From Phaseolus vulgaris (lineage: Eukaryota > Streptophyta > Magnoliopsida > Fabales > Fabaceae): 64,000 bases of DNA. Where the stretch lies: assembly GCF_000499845.2 (NCBI RefSeq), contig NC_023755.2, forward strand, positions 8,556,752 through 8,620,751, read 5' to 3'. Of this stretch, positions 32,722 through 44,939 are shown one piece after another; the stretch's first letter is position 1, and the number at the start of each line of letters is the position of its first letter. The position numbers and the translations under genes were made by a program. A model generated the notes under the pieces. It was given only the letters and a program-made list of their open reading frames with translations. It was not told the DNA's origin and made no database searches.

Positions 32722-35398
32722 TGTTGAAGATGGTTGCTACCCATTTCAAGACACGTGTTTGATGAAGACTTTTATGTACAATTGTTGTATATTTCCTTTT
32801 GCTTTAAGAATGTCTTAGGTAGTGTTTAGAGGTTGTTTAAGAGTAGGCTTTTTGCTGGGTAACTCATCTCCTAACCACTGACCATGTGATAAGAGCAAGC
32901 ACAAAATTTCTTAAACTTTTTTTCACATGTTTTACAAAAAACACGTTTACTGCATAAAAATAAATCTGTTCTTTTCCAAATAAAACAAATTCATTTTTTA
33001 AACTGATGCCTTGGCTAAGTGATGAGAATCAAATAAAGGAGGCTTTTATTAATGAAGGGAGAGGTCATTCACCTACACATTTGAAGTTCTTCCTTCTAGT
33101 CTTTTCAAAATTAAAAAGAAGACATAAAATAAAGAGAGGATCAAGCCATAAAGCCAAATAAGTCTACAAGTTTTCAAGAATAGGCTTCATTTAAATATCT
33201 CTCTTTATAGTTTCTTTTATAAATTTGTAAATAATATAGAATTTTTAAAAACATAGTTTTTAGGAAAGGTGCTTAGAGGGAAACCTTAGATACCTCTTTT
33301 GTAAAAGCATCTTTAGGCATTAGTTTAGAATTTTCTAGAAGGTGACTCTTCATGCTTCACTTTAGGTGCTAGAAGTGAGTAGCATGCAAGGGACTTTTGG
33401 TTAGCTTGTTTTGTAAGCTTCATGACCAGCCCTTGCTCCTATAAAAGGAGGGCTTAGGTCATTCACAATTCAGATTTTGGAATTTGTAGTAAAGAAACTC
33501 TCCCAATTTGGTGATTGAGTGAGTGAGATTTGATTTCTCCTCTTCCTAGTCCCATCTTGAGTGCCTTGGTTCTCTCAAGTGGCGGCATTGCACACTTATC
33601 TTGGAGCATTCACACTTCAAGTGGCGTGTTCATCAACCAAGAACTACAACCACATAAGTCATCTTTCTTCTCCATCTTCTCATTCCATTTTCGTGCCTAT
33701 TTGAATTCCTAAACATGTCTTAGGTTCCTTTCTTGCTTTCTATTTGGTGTTCTTGCTTATTTTCATGTTTCAATCGGTTCATCTTCTTTCTCCTTGGATT
33801 TGTTCGGTGCATTTCAGTTTTGAAGCATTTTAATCGGTTCATTTCATTTGTTAAGCAATTTAATCGGTTCATTTGCATTTTTACATCTTTTAATGGGTCA
33901 ATTGGCAAGAAATGGGTCTTCCATGTGAGTTTGGTGTTTGGTGCAAGTTTTGGTGAGTTCTTGAAACTTAGAACATTGATCCAATTCTATTAAAAGTGCC
34001 TAAGCTATCTCCAACTCAAGTTGATTCCATAAAATGTCAAAGAATCATCTATATCTTGCTATTGGAATCACATCACTAAGTCTTGTGAAAATTAGATTTT
34101 GTGCATCAAGTATTTTGACTAAGTCTTCTACCTTTCAAAACGACTGTGTTCTAATTGGTAAGCTTTTTCTCTTATCGTTTTGAAAATTAAATTTGTTCAT
34201 TTGTAAATGAATAGATTCTTTTTTACTCTGGTGCCATGTCTATCTTAAACGGTTTTCAGTTTTGTCTCAGCATCAGAATGGCTGACTAAGTCTCATCACA
34301 TAACAAATTCTCTAACTGTTTTTGAAAATAAATCTGTCATTTTATTTTCAATCTGTTCATTTTATAACACCTTTAACTGTTTTTCAAAAATCTGTTATAA
34401 GTTGGTGTTCTATAAAATGAAAACTTATTTCTGAGTTTAAACATCGATCATACAATAGTAAAAACAAGTTTTGCATCAGAGAATTGAGGATTTACAAGGA
34501 ATTAGCATTTTTTCTTAAAAGATTTCGAAAATAAAAAAGTGTTTGTTCTTGTTTGGTTCCAAAAGCTTGGTGAGAGGTACTGCTACTGTTCTAGCAATCT
34601 GTTCTACTGGTTTAAGGCAGATTTTTGCATTCTCAATCAGGTGTAGTCGTTTCACATTTCTTTTCTTGTAAAAGTTTGGTTGTACACTCTTCTTGATAGG
34701 GTTTCTTGAAGAGTGTGTGTGCTGAAATAGGGTTTTTCAGCAAGTGTACCTAAGTTCTTGTAGGTTTCAAGAACAGTGGGATTTGTGTTTGTTTGAATTG
34801 TGATTTAGTGAATTTCACCTTGGTTTAGGTGAAGACTGGATGTAGCTCAGTTGAGTGAACCAGTATAATTGCCTTGTGTTCATTCTCCCTTAATCTCTGC
34901 ACTTAAATTTCTGCATATTTGTTAAACTATCAAGAAATAAATATGTTCAATCAATAATAAATCTGTTCTTTCTGGGCTCGGTTCATACTGTTCTTAATTT
35001 CTGGAAAAACTGTTTGATTCTAAAAAGAACATCTATAATCTGTTAAAAGCCACTGGAACAGGTTGATTGTAATAGGTTACTCAATTAAGTTTCAAGCTAT
35101 CAATTGAACCTTAATCACTTGTTTAAAATTGAAGCTTGTTGTTTTGTGATTCACTGTTTTCTTTCTAATATCAGTGTGTGTGTGTGACTTCCAAATTAAT
35201 CTGTATAACCTTGAAAATAACTGGGCTGATATAATCGTTTTTCAAACATAAACAGTGCCAAAATAAATCTGTTCAATTACAAATAAATCGATTTATTTTC
35301 TGTAATTTGTGATAAATACTGGTTCTGCGAGAAACTTTTAAAATGTCAATTCACCCCCCCCCCCCCCCTCTTGAACTTTGGCACTATTAAACCCAACA
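32722..35398 (+). repeat. 3' LTR of the Sirevirus, interrupted
   Basis: Matches the 5' LTR end to end apart from the nested solo LTR 33020-34075 and its extra CTAAG. Ends ...AAACCCAACA at 35398. The conserved GACTGGATGTAGCTC box is at 34832-34868. A run of 15 Cs at 35354-35368 replaces seven Cs in the 5' LTR. Confidence 0.94.
33020..34075 (+). mobile_element. Gypsy family-C solo LTR in the 3' LTR, TSD CTAAG
   Basis: Starts TGATGAGAATCA and ends AATCACATCA. Flanked by CTAAG at 33015-33019 and 34076-34080. 1056 bp. Contains a TATA-like CCTATAAAAGGAGG (about 33438-33451), the blocks TCAAGTGGCGGC and AAGTGGCGTG, and three TTTAATCGGTTCATTT-type words near 33770-33870. Same family as the minus-strand LTR at 25472. 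Confidence 0.95.
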
Positions 35399-35403
35399 AT
35401 AAC

Positions 35404-36656
35404 TACCTGCGAATCTACTATAATTTGTGATTCTAAAGCCTTAATTTGCGTAAAGACATTTGTATCTACTGCAATTGCTTATTCTAAAACCTTAACTTGG
35501 TTAGAAATAGGGCTTGACAAATTCTGCCGGGGTTAGGACCTATCATGATCTAATGCATCCTCCAAGGGAGGCATATCTGCAAAAACATCTATACCTCCAT
35601 TTGTTTTATCGGAAGCAAGTTGATCCAGTTGTATCCCAACCTTAGTACCACCAAAGACGTCAGATGTCAAATTACCAACAGAGCCATCAAAGAGCTTATG
35701 CTACGAAACTTCACTGCGATAGGATTTTCCTTCTTATACTCTTTATGTTGTTTAGGAACCACTGCATCCCCCACAACCTTCCTCGATTCTCTGTCATTTT
35801 TAGGAATTTTCTTGGTCTGAAAGGACTGATGTTGAGGACCAACAACCTGACTCTGAACATTAAACACACGACACTGAGCAAGATCATGCAAAATCATTTT
35901 ACAGTGAGACCAAAAAGGAGGGAGCCACTCATATTCCACATCTGCTATAAATGTAAATCCTGAATGTTCAACCAATAGCTGATTAGGAAGAGGGGATAAA
36001 AGATCAATATCCACAAGCACCCGAGAAAAAAAAAACCCTATTTTCTTCATAGTATGATCATCCAAATACAAAGGGGTACCAATGCCTCTAGTAATAGAAA
36101 ATATAGCCCATGGTCTCCAATATTCTAAAGGCAAATGGTAAATTCTAATCCAGACCTAGGTTTTAGTGTTTTTCATAGTAGGTGGAACAAAATCCTTTGT
36201 CTAGGAAAACAGTTTTAGAAATCCTAGAGATAACTGCTAGGAGAAAACCCCAAGAACCCACCTCATGTCTTATAAAGAAGAAAACTCAAACTCATAGAAG
36301 CCCATGCCAAGAGGTATAACTTTCCATGGTCCGAGCGCTTTCCACACCAGCTGCAATTTTTTGGTTAAATCCATATGTGTGAGGAGTGTATCCCCCTTAG
36401 ATAAAATAATCCTCCCATAGAGATGATTCTTACAATCCTCAAGACCCGCCAAGTAATCTTCCCCTTCAACCCGGACCACCACCATGTCTCCCTTGATACA
36501 AGGTGCAGGTAGCTGGGACAAAAGGATATCATAGGTATTCCCCAAGGCTTGAGCAAAGGTTTTCATGTGTCATTGTGTAGAAACTGCGTTCTTAATGGGA
36601 ACCACTTCTTGCACTTTCAATCAAGGTATCAAGAAGCTGGCAGAGGCCTCCGCCAT
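35404..36656 (-). pseudogene. LINE ORF1, N-terminal part (DUF4283-like)
   Basis: Minus strand. ATG 36656 (MAEASASF) is followed by a stop and another stop before the frame continues MKTFAQALGNTYDILLSQLP (36566). Blocks are CIKGDMVVVRVEGEDY, GLEDCKNHLYGRIILSKGDT and LVWKALGPWKVIPLGMGFYE, then after a frameshift PLEYWRPWAIFSITRGIGTP, FFFSRVLVDIDLLSPLPN, VEYEWLPPFWSHCKMILHDL and AQCRVFNVQSQ. These are the DUF4283 and C-x2-C-type zinc-binding regions of plant L1 ORF1. Upstream, 36657 to about 36955 is GC-rich with CCGCC/GTCGC words, likely the LINE 5' UTR. The copia at 23255-35398 interrupts it on the left. Confidence 0.85.
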
Positions 36657-36994
36657 CTTTGAACAATAAAAGATCCACTACTGTAGCAGCATCACCAAGG
36701 ATAGCTCCGAAAACTAAAACATCCCCTACTGCCAATCACCTTGCACACTGTCGCTCCACCCTAATGCCACCGCACTACAACCAAGGACAACGTCGCAACA
36801 CTCTTCCTTGCCGCCACACTGCAACAACAGCCTTCGAACACCAGCGCCGCCGCATGCACCCGTCCAACACTTTAAAGAGGTAGTCACATCGCAAAGATAG
36901 TCGCGTTGTTGTACTGCAATCCCTAGTCACATCGCCCTTCCTTCGTGATGGTTCTTTTTTTGAAATACATGTTATACATTACATGATATCTCAA

Positions 36995-37580
36995 TCATTT
37001 ATCTACATCAAATATCTTTTATCTAAGAACGAATTTAGTTGAATGTACCAAATATATTTGATCCGATGTTTTAGTCATTTATTTTGAATGACTTAGTTAT
37101 ATACACCAAATAAGTTTGATATGATGTTTTAGTCATTTACTTTAAATAACTTAATTATATACATCAAATAACTTTGATCGGATATTTTTGTCATTTCCTT
37201 TGAACGACTTATTATATACATCGAATAACTTTTATCTGATATTTTAGTCGTTTACTTTATACACCAAATAACTTTGATATTATGTTTTAGTCGTTTACTT
37301 TGAACTTCATAATTATATACATTAAATAAATTTTACTTTTAACAACTTAATTATATACATCAAATAAATTTGATGTGATTTTTAGTCATTTACTTTGAAC
37401 AATTAATTATACATCGAATAACTTTAATTCAATGCTTTAGTCATTTACTTTAAACGACTTAATTGTATACATTGCATAACTTTGATTAAATGTTCTAGTA
37501 GTTTACTTTGAACAACCGAATTTAATCCATTGAGTGTCTTTTGATTTGAAGTTAGGATGCTTACTTTGAGCGACTAAACT
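36995..37580. repeat. Tandem repeat, ~60-bp unit, about 10 copies
   Basis: Repeating unit about 58-62 bp: TTTTAGTCATTTACTTTGAA, CGACTTAATTATATACATC, AAATAACTTTGAT. Units drift in length and sequence, with shortened copies at about 37240-37275 and 37320-37345. No coding sense. It lies just outside the GC-rich 5' region of the LINE. Confidence 0.9.
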
Positions 37581-38869
37581 GTAGAAGTTGGGTATCATTA
37601 ATGCAACATGGTAACTTGAAGATATTCTTAAAATTTTGTAATTTATTTCAAGAATGTGCCTCATTAAAACCTTGTTTGAGAAAAACTCATTTGAAGGACA
37701 GAAATCAAGCTAAGAAAAAGAGTACATCATTCCATTACAATTATTTGAATCAACTATAATATATCTTCAAGTTGTACTATACTTTGCAAAGTGATCATAA
37801 AACCAAGGAATTTTCCTTCACTTTTTGCATGCCAACTATTGTGTGTTGGAGAGTTTCCTCGTTCTTTTGGAAAGGATTTTTTTGTGTATTTTGAAGGTAT
37901 TAACAAATTATGGGTCCATCTCAAGATTGGATGAAGCCAAGATGATAGTTCAAATTTTAATAAGAACCATAAAATTTTGTGGTTTGGCAAAAGTTTTACC
38001 TAAGTTTCACGATGGGTACCAAATATTCTTACTGGAAAAGAGAGTAACTCTTCAAGGTAGAAAAATTGGTATTTCTAGGAAACCAAGTTTATACCTCTAA
38101 GGGTTTATAGTTGAGTTGTTAATGGTGTTCGAGGGGAGTTCCAAACTACTATAGACAACGCTTTTTATGACAATTATACATGACTTTTTGTGATGGTTCT
38201 ATAACCGACATAAATACAGGCAATATAGAAAGTTTAAACTTTCTATGTCAATTAAAAACCATTCATAGTAAGTCCAACTTAGTATGTTAGATGTACATAA
38301 ACCATCACAGAATATGCAAAATCAATGTGAAAATTGATTTATGTACGCCACTTTTTTATCAAGTTCTGATAAGGGTTTAATTGTGATTTAAATAATTTCA
38401 AAAACTTTTTGATAATATCGTCTGATTTAAAATGCAAAGAGGAAAATTTTATTTGTAAAACATTCTTACCAAAAACACTTTCATCTAATGTGTTTTATCA
38501 AACACATTTGACTAACTTAAGTGGATCATTCGTCTATGTTATTTTCTTATCTATCTTGACTAAGGATTAGACTGTGATTCTTTCATATGACATACAACAT
38601 TTAATGCATAATTGACCAGTGGAGGTATGTTAAGAGAACATGATTTAAGGGCAAATCTCTTACAAAAACATTTGAACATGTTTCTTCTAATGAAACTTAA
38701 AACATTTTGTTTCTAAGAAAGCTTATCACAAAAAGGATCAGATGGACATATTCAAAGAGCTTATTTTATGCTTGGTTCTTCTAATTCAGAAAGGTCGCGT
38801 CAAATGCAAACTTCACAACTCAACTAAATCACTTGACTGATATATATTCATGTTTACTGTCACGAGTAA
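37581..38869. other. No gene seen; short inverted-repeat rich DNA
   Basis: Around 38140-38330 there are small inverted repeats (AGAAAGTTT-AAACTTTCT, 38228-38245) of the kind common in subterminal regions of DNA transposons, but I could not define ends. The rest is AT-rich. Confidence 0.45.
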
Positions 38870-41280
38870 TTATATCATAGTTTTAGCATTTGGCCAGACA
38901 AAGTAGGTGTAGAGCAAAAAACTTAGTTTAAAATGTTTAGTCAAAAAATCTTAGAAATTTCTCATGCATTAGCTCGTTCTTGTGTCAGTGTAGATGATGA
39001 AAACATGCAGTATAATATAATGGTTCATCTGTCACAATAGACTACATCTAGTTCTTGACCAAACAAATCAAGTTCAACTAAACACACTAATACTGTGAAG
39101 TACACGTTAAATATTCTTTGGCTTCAAAACCACTCTTAGCTAACCCCTTGAGTACACAAGCCAGTCCTAGCTTAAATGAGTATTTTTTAGGGTCGTAGCT
39201 AATCCAAGCTAACCCTGAGTATTCCTTACACCTAGCCATTTTTGGCTAACCAAGTGTTCTTTTAGATTACAACCACTCTTGACTGACCTTGTCAGTGAGT
39301 ATTCTTTACTTAAGCCACTTCTAGTTGAACTTTAGTATTCTTTGTCAAACAACCATTCTTAGCTAAGATCTAGAGCTTTGGTATTTTAATGATTTATTAA
39401 TCATTGGGTCTAACTACTAGGGAGAATTTCATCAGACAACGAATATAGTGTTTAGGCTTTATCTCCTAGTTTAGTTCTGTTGAACAAGGTGCTTTGATGT
39501 CTCCAAATCCAAGTGAAATGCATGAAGATCCTTGTTGTTGGTTGTGTATGTGCGTCTAGAAGTAGTTGAATTTGTTAATCCACTCCTTGTGATGATCCAA
39601 GGTTAAATGAATCTTAATCCTTTTGAAAAAAATATATGTTTTCTAAAGAAAGTGAAATTCAAGCTTTTGAAATGTCGATTCAACTGGTTGTTTTACACTT
39701 AGTGGTTTTTGGAAAGGATTTGAAAAGCTTGACTTTGTTTGACTTTATTGTCAAGCCAATTCAACCGGTTGATTCGTGATTTCAATTGATTGATTTACTG
39801 AAAACCTTAAAAGAATTTTGTTAAGTTGTGAAAATTTGTTTTAAATGATTCAAACTAATTTTGGTTCTTGAATTAAATGTTTTGATCAACTGATTGGAGT
39901 ATAAAAAGGTTATTTTATGCTCCTGGTCATTAACTAACTAAGAAAGATCAATCAAAATCAGTTTTCAAGATTTCAAAAAGCTTTTGGATCATCCTGAAGT
40001 GTGGAATAGGATTCTCTGTATTCTTTGTACTTTGATCTTTGATTGTACCCAGGTGTGTTCTATTCCTTTCTTTCTTAATCAGTGTAATTATGTGTGACTT
40101 GGTGTTGTGCAGTTTAAGAGGTTATTCTGAAAATTGTGTTGATTACCAAAGGTGGTGTGTGTTCTTGAAGGGTTCAAGATCATCACTTTGGTGTGTTGTT
40201 TGTAATCAATGTTTGATTACTTAGTGAATTCTCAATGGTTAGCTGAGGACTGGATGTAGCTTTTGGTTAAGAGTGAACCAGTATAAATATTCTGTGTGAG
40301 TTTCTCTTTCCTTACACTCTTTAAATTGTTTTAGATTTGATTTTATAAAATGCTAGTATAAACAACCGGTTGTTTCGCAAAAACAACAGGTTGATTTTCT
40401 ACAATCAAACTAAAAATAATTTTCTAATTGGCATAACAACTTTCTAATTGATTGATTCCTCGTAGTCTTTCATTTTACCTTCTATAATTGCGAAAATTTT
40501 TCATGAACAATTCACCCCCTCTTGTTTAAGGCCTACAATTCTAACAAGTTCATCTTACTCTCTAGGGAGGGCAGCATCTTTCGACATATACAATGATTTG
40601 GCTCACTCTCCTAAGTAGTTGGATAAACACTCTAAGTTTTTTCCATAAGGTTTCTCTATATCCTAATGTGTTAGTCTTCTTTATGCTTGAGGATCCTTCT
40701 ATGAAGTTGTGAGGTGTGCTCTATCATCTTATCAACATATTGGTATAGTGCAACCTCAACTCTATTGGCTTTAAGGAATGTTGTTTATTTGAGCATCCTT
40801 TTGGCATTGCATATCATCTCTTCTTTTCTTCTTCTTAATGAAATAATGTTTATAGAATATTTGAGGAAGGTAGTCGTTAAATGATTGTTTATAGCCATTA
40901 AGCATCTTTAACTTTTATGTATATCCATTTTGTCTTTGACAAGCTTTATCATGATTGTTGCATTTAATTTAGTCCCAATCTTTGCTCATTGTTCTTTATA
41001 ATGTCCTTGATAGTTGACAATGTTTATATCCCTAAATAGTATAGCCTTTTGCACAAATTATTGATTGACGTGCATTCCATATAGGGCAGATAATTGGGGT
41101 TGAAGTTGACATTCTGTTTGCGTCAAGAAGTTAATGAAGAAAGCAACTTTAATATATGATTTTAAATAAATATATTTGGAAGACAGACATTCCCTGAAAA
41201 TATAGAATAAGTACATAGATATTTAATTTAAGTACACGATTTCCTTAGTCTATGTGTATTGTCTAATGTTTGATGCACAT
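38870..41280 (-). repeat. Minisatellite-bearing LTR-like repeat, copy 1, split by a solo LTR
   Basis: Left part 38870 to about 39477 holds units like CCACTCTTAGCTAACC...GAGTATTCTTT (39105-39375). The right part, 40552 to about 41280, contains TTTCGACATATACAATG and TTGATAGTTGACAATGTTTAT, which reappear in copy 2 (47.64-48.06 kb). The copia solo LTR 39478-40546 interrupts it. Orientation is taken from copy 3, where a PBS reads on the minus strand. Outer ends were not resolved. Confidence 0.6.
39478..40546 (+). mobile_element. Copia solo LTR with TSD AGTTC
   Basis: 1069 bp, TGTTGAACAAGG to ATTCTAACA. Flanked by AGTTC at 39473-39477 and 40547-40551. Carries AATTCAACCGGTTGATTCG and the exact palindrome AAACAACCGGTTGTTT (about 40361-40376), plus the conserved GGACTGGATGTAGC...GTGAACCAGTATAAA box (40247-40287). 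Same subfamily as the truncated LTR 7881-8638. Confidence 0.95.
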
Positions 41281-41338
41281 TTCATCTATTCTTATATGTA
41301 CATCTTATTAAAATTCTAGAAAAAGATTGTTTAGTGTT

Positions 41339-41592
41339 CACTACAAGAAAATCATTAAATAACAACCAAATTTAGAGACAAAAGATAATTAGTCATTATA
41401 TTAGCTACATTAGATATTATTTTAGAAACTAAAAAATTATTGGTATCTAAAGTGGTTTTAATTATTAATAGAAAATTAAAAAATGATTTCTAAATTGGTA
41501 TCTAAATTAGCTACCAAGATTTTAGCTACTAATATTTTAGATTCTAAATTAGTCTTTAAAATTAGTTTCTATTTAATGATTTTCTTGTAGTG
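41339..41592. mobile_element. CACTA-type MITE, 254 bp
   Basis: Perfect 23-bp terminal inverted repeats beginning CACTACAAGAAAATCATTAA, no coding capacity. Flanking triplets are GTT and ATT, so a 3-bp target duplication is only two-thirds preserved. The internal sequence (TTGGTATCTAAA, GCTACCAAGATTTTAGCTAC) matches the element at 14034-15080. CACTACAAGAAA ends are typical of plant CACTA elements. Confidence 0.88.
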
Positions 41593-44500
41593 ATTGTATC
41601 GTCTGTCAGTCAAAACACTTGCATCTTAGACAATCTGTTATTTTTATAGTACTATCGTCTTACAGACGAAGTGTGATCATGTTTTGCGCTTACTTCTTTT
41701 TAAACACTAATTTAAACCTTGGTTTAGACTTTTGTCTTAACAAGAACCATCATAGAAAGTCTAACTTTCTATAACAATTATGGTAATAAGTGTCTATCAT
41801 ATTTGTTATAGTATCTTCAGCATATAAATCTTGATCTCACTTTTTATGACAAATTTTTCTAAAGTCAACATAAAAAGAATGAGTTACTATGACAATTAGC
41901 ATCAAAACCATCGTGGTAAGATAAACTTTTTATGATGATTATTACAATAATCCTCATAGTAACTTAGTGTTTTTTTTTTAAATTGTTTTACTATTTTAGT
42001 GCATTCATAATAATATCATTCACATGCATTTAATAATGTGCAATTCTCATGCAATCCCATTCATTGATAATTGAATAGTATATTTAATAAATATTGTACA
42101 AAAACGGCTAATATATAGCATTTAGTAGTATATTTCAATAAACTAAAGAATTCTACAACTTACTAGAAACACTTAAAAAATGAAGTTCATTACCTACTAA
42201 TATCTTCTATATCTTCGTTCTTTAATGGGAATGAATCCTTAAATAACTACAAAAAAATTGGACTTAATCGATAAAGAATGACATTCACGATTAATACTTA
42301 AATAATTTGAAAGAAATTTTATTACTTCTCTTCATGAATTAGTGATATTTGCACATATGATTGTGTATAATCATATATTTTTTTTCATTGATATAAACAC
42401 CGTAAATTAAATAAAAAAATTAAAATATAATTAAATCTGAGTAAGACAGATTAAATTTCAACAATATAACAACTATAAATGCAATAAAACAAATTTTGTT
42501 AAGGGTGGGAAACCATCTACTCAATTAATTGGCATAAATATTAACAACAAATGAATATTTCCCAACGCCACGGTCTTACAAAAAAAACATATAATTATGT
42601 TAGATACATGTTGTGCTTTACCTTTCGGAGTAGTGCACTGACTATTGAAAATGATGGAATGTTGTCCAAAGTAATGTCTCCAATTTTTCAGTCTCAACTT
42701 CATTTCTGACATTTTATGGATTCTCCTTTAACATATTTATAAATAGATGGAATCTAAATTACTTTACAATTCAATCATATCTTTATACACATAAATTACT
42801 TAAGAAAAGCTACATAAATTAATAAATTTCACAAGTTAATTGTACTAAATTGCTTAATCAACTTTTCGAAATACAAATTTATTGTTACTATTCATGTAAC
42901 AAGTGATTGACATTCAGTAGTTATTTTGAAAATTGTTTTTTATTTATTTAAGAAATAAATATGAATTTTATTTTTTCAGTTATTATTTGGATTACAACGC
43001 AAAGTGTATCTTATTATACAACCAACTTAATAAGAGAGGATGATTCATTACATTCTTCTCTCCATCTACTCAATTAAGTGTCATTTATAGCAGATTCCAT
43101 GCACTCAAAGCTTAAAATCCTTCCATCTTCTGAACTACAGTACCTTTCATTCCAAGACTTCAAGAAGATAATTCAAAAGAAAATAAAAGATCACAAAGGG
43201 AGAAGCATGTGAAAAAAAATATATCATTTCCATGTTTTTAAAAAAATTATAACCATACTCTAATCTTGTTTTTTTTTTAATTCCTTTTGATAGTGTTTTA
43301 GATGGATAAAAAAATTATTTCAAAAATAAAAAATCGTACATTAAATTTTAGACCCAAAATGCTAAATTTTAATAAATTTGGTATAACTGAAGTTGTATGT
43401 TAAATACGATCTCAGTTTAATATAAAAATTAAAATCGTACTAATTTGTCTAATCTTAAAATAATTGTTTTTACATCAAATAAAATTATACCATTTAAAAA
43501 AAGTGGTGATATTTTGGTATTTTGCTTCACCTTACCCCACATTAACATATTAATATTTATAATAAAAAAATTAAAAAAATCCTTATTAAATATTAATATT
43601 TATTGGATCTAGTGGAGCATTGAGTGGTGTCAAAAAATCATTTTTATAAAAAAAAAAAAAAAAACATCTAATTTTTCACAGTACTTCACCTAGCTGTGTC
43701 ATCGAATTCATGAGATATACTTTTGGTTCCAATAGGGGTGGCACCTATACTCAATCAAACCAGCAACATTGATTGGTATCAGAAAATGAAAAAAAAAATA
43801 CCACAATCATTAATATTGCTTTTCATTAACCTTGAATATTAGAAGAAAAAATAGTAACAGAACTGGAGGATATGATCTTTTGAAGATGCTAGTCTTTCTG
43901 ATAAATAATCAAAATTATTTATGAAAAGAATTTAGGACATATCATATAATTAATTAAAGTAGAAAAAAGTAAAACAGAATTTTCGCAACAACAACAAAAG
44001 CCTTATTCCATAATAGAATTTCCACAATTTTCTCAATATTCATAATGAATGGGATATAGCAATATTAATGATGCTGTAATTTAAAATTATTTCAAATGTC
44101 ACAAGCAAAACCCCACATTAGCTTTATTTCTTTTTCAACTGTTATCTTGAGCAAGATTAAAATACACTCAGATTTTATTTGCTTGGAATTTTTAATTAGC
44201 TAGGATTCATCAAAAGGGGTGATGGAGTTATGAATCATATCAACTAGACCACACCCCTCTGTTACATAACCAACCTTCATTTAAAACACATCTCTGTTGC
44301 CTTTACATGTCAAACATAACCAAGAAAAGGCCATCAACTTAAATGCAACAACCAACCATTTTCCAATCCAAAGACCCACTCAGCTTTTCCATTCTCTGCC
44401 CACTGCATAAATCATAATTTCCTCTCAACAACACTCTTCACTTACAATCTTTTTTTATGTCTTAAATCACATCGTAACAAAGCAAGGAGAACAAAGAGAA

Positions 44501-44939
44501 AAAAATGGCAACTTTTTATTAATAAAATGGCTAAAACAAAATATTTTGGTGTGTCCAATAGTCTCACATCGTTTAAAAGTCGAGATCAATAACAATTTAA
44601 ATATATCTTACTCTATTAATCCTCTTGATGCACTTTGAAGATTAAAAGAAGAAATAAACAATAATAATAATAGTAACATCTTCCTCCTCTTTTTGTTGAC
44701 TAAGTAACTACCAAACACTTATCATATCTCTTTCCTCAAAGTCTTCTAATGTCTTTTATATATCATCACATATATATACATGTATATATAACCTTTTAAC
44801 TACCAGAACACCCTCTCATCCCTTCATTCTTGTCTATCTTAAGAGGTAATTTGAACTGAAAATTAAATCAATTGTATATACATTAAAGACATATTTTTCT
44901 TTTAATCTTAAAGAAATTAGGGTACAAGCATAGTTGACC
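41593..44939. other. Gene-poor AT-rich region
   Basis: 41680-41969 has repeated short words (TTTTTATGAC, CTATGACAATTA, CATAGTAACTTAGTG) like transposon subterminal repeats, ending in TTAGTG. No partner end was found. 42521-42712 (minus) has a short frame followed by a GTAAAG donor-like site at its end, but no family could be recognised. 44220-44820 has promoter-like text (TATATATAAC near 44785) without a following gene. Nothing else was supported. Confidence 0.45.

Larger units (their letters stand above)
23255..35398 (+). mobile_element. Complete Sirevirus-like copia retrotransposon with nested LTRs
   Basis: Two LTRs (23255-24859 and 32722-35398), PBS, gag, pol, a third ORF in the env position and PPT are present in canonical order. 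Flanking bases GTAAC (23250-23254) and ATAAC (35399-35403) form a target duplication with one mismatch. The host sequence on both sides is minus-strand LINE. Two solo LTRs of gypsy family C are inserted, one in gag (25472-26509, minus) and one in the 3' LTR (33020-34075, plus). After removing the nested piece plus one target copy, the LTRs are about 1605 and 1616 bp. By eye they differ by a few percent, so the insertion is not very recent. Coding regions carry stops and frameshifts, so it is now non-autonomous. Confidence 0.93.

Noticed and set aside
36995..37580. CRISPR-like array
   Set aside because: Repeats are contiguous and diverged with no constant spacers; this is plant nuclear DNA.
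41680..41969. Possible second CACTA element ending ...CATAGTAACTTAGTG
   Set aside because: An inverted end CACTAAGTTACTATG is present, but no matching left end or target duplication could be found.
42521..42712. Short minus-strand exon-like frame with a donor-like GTAAAG
   Set aside because: No protein family, no partner exon and no promoter; chance cannot be excluded.
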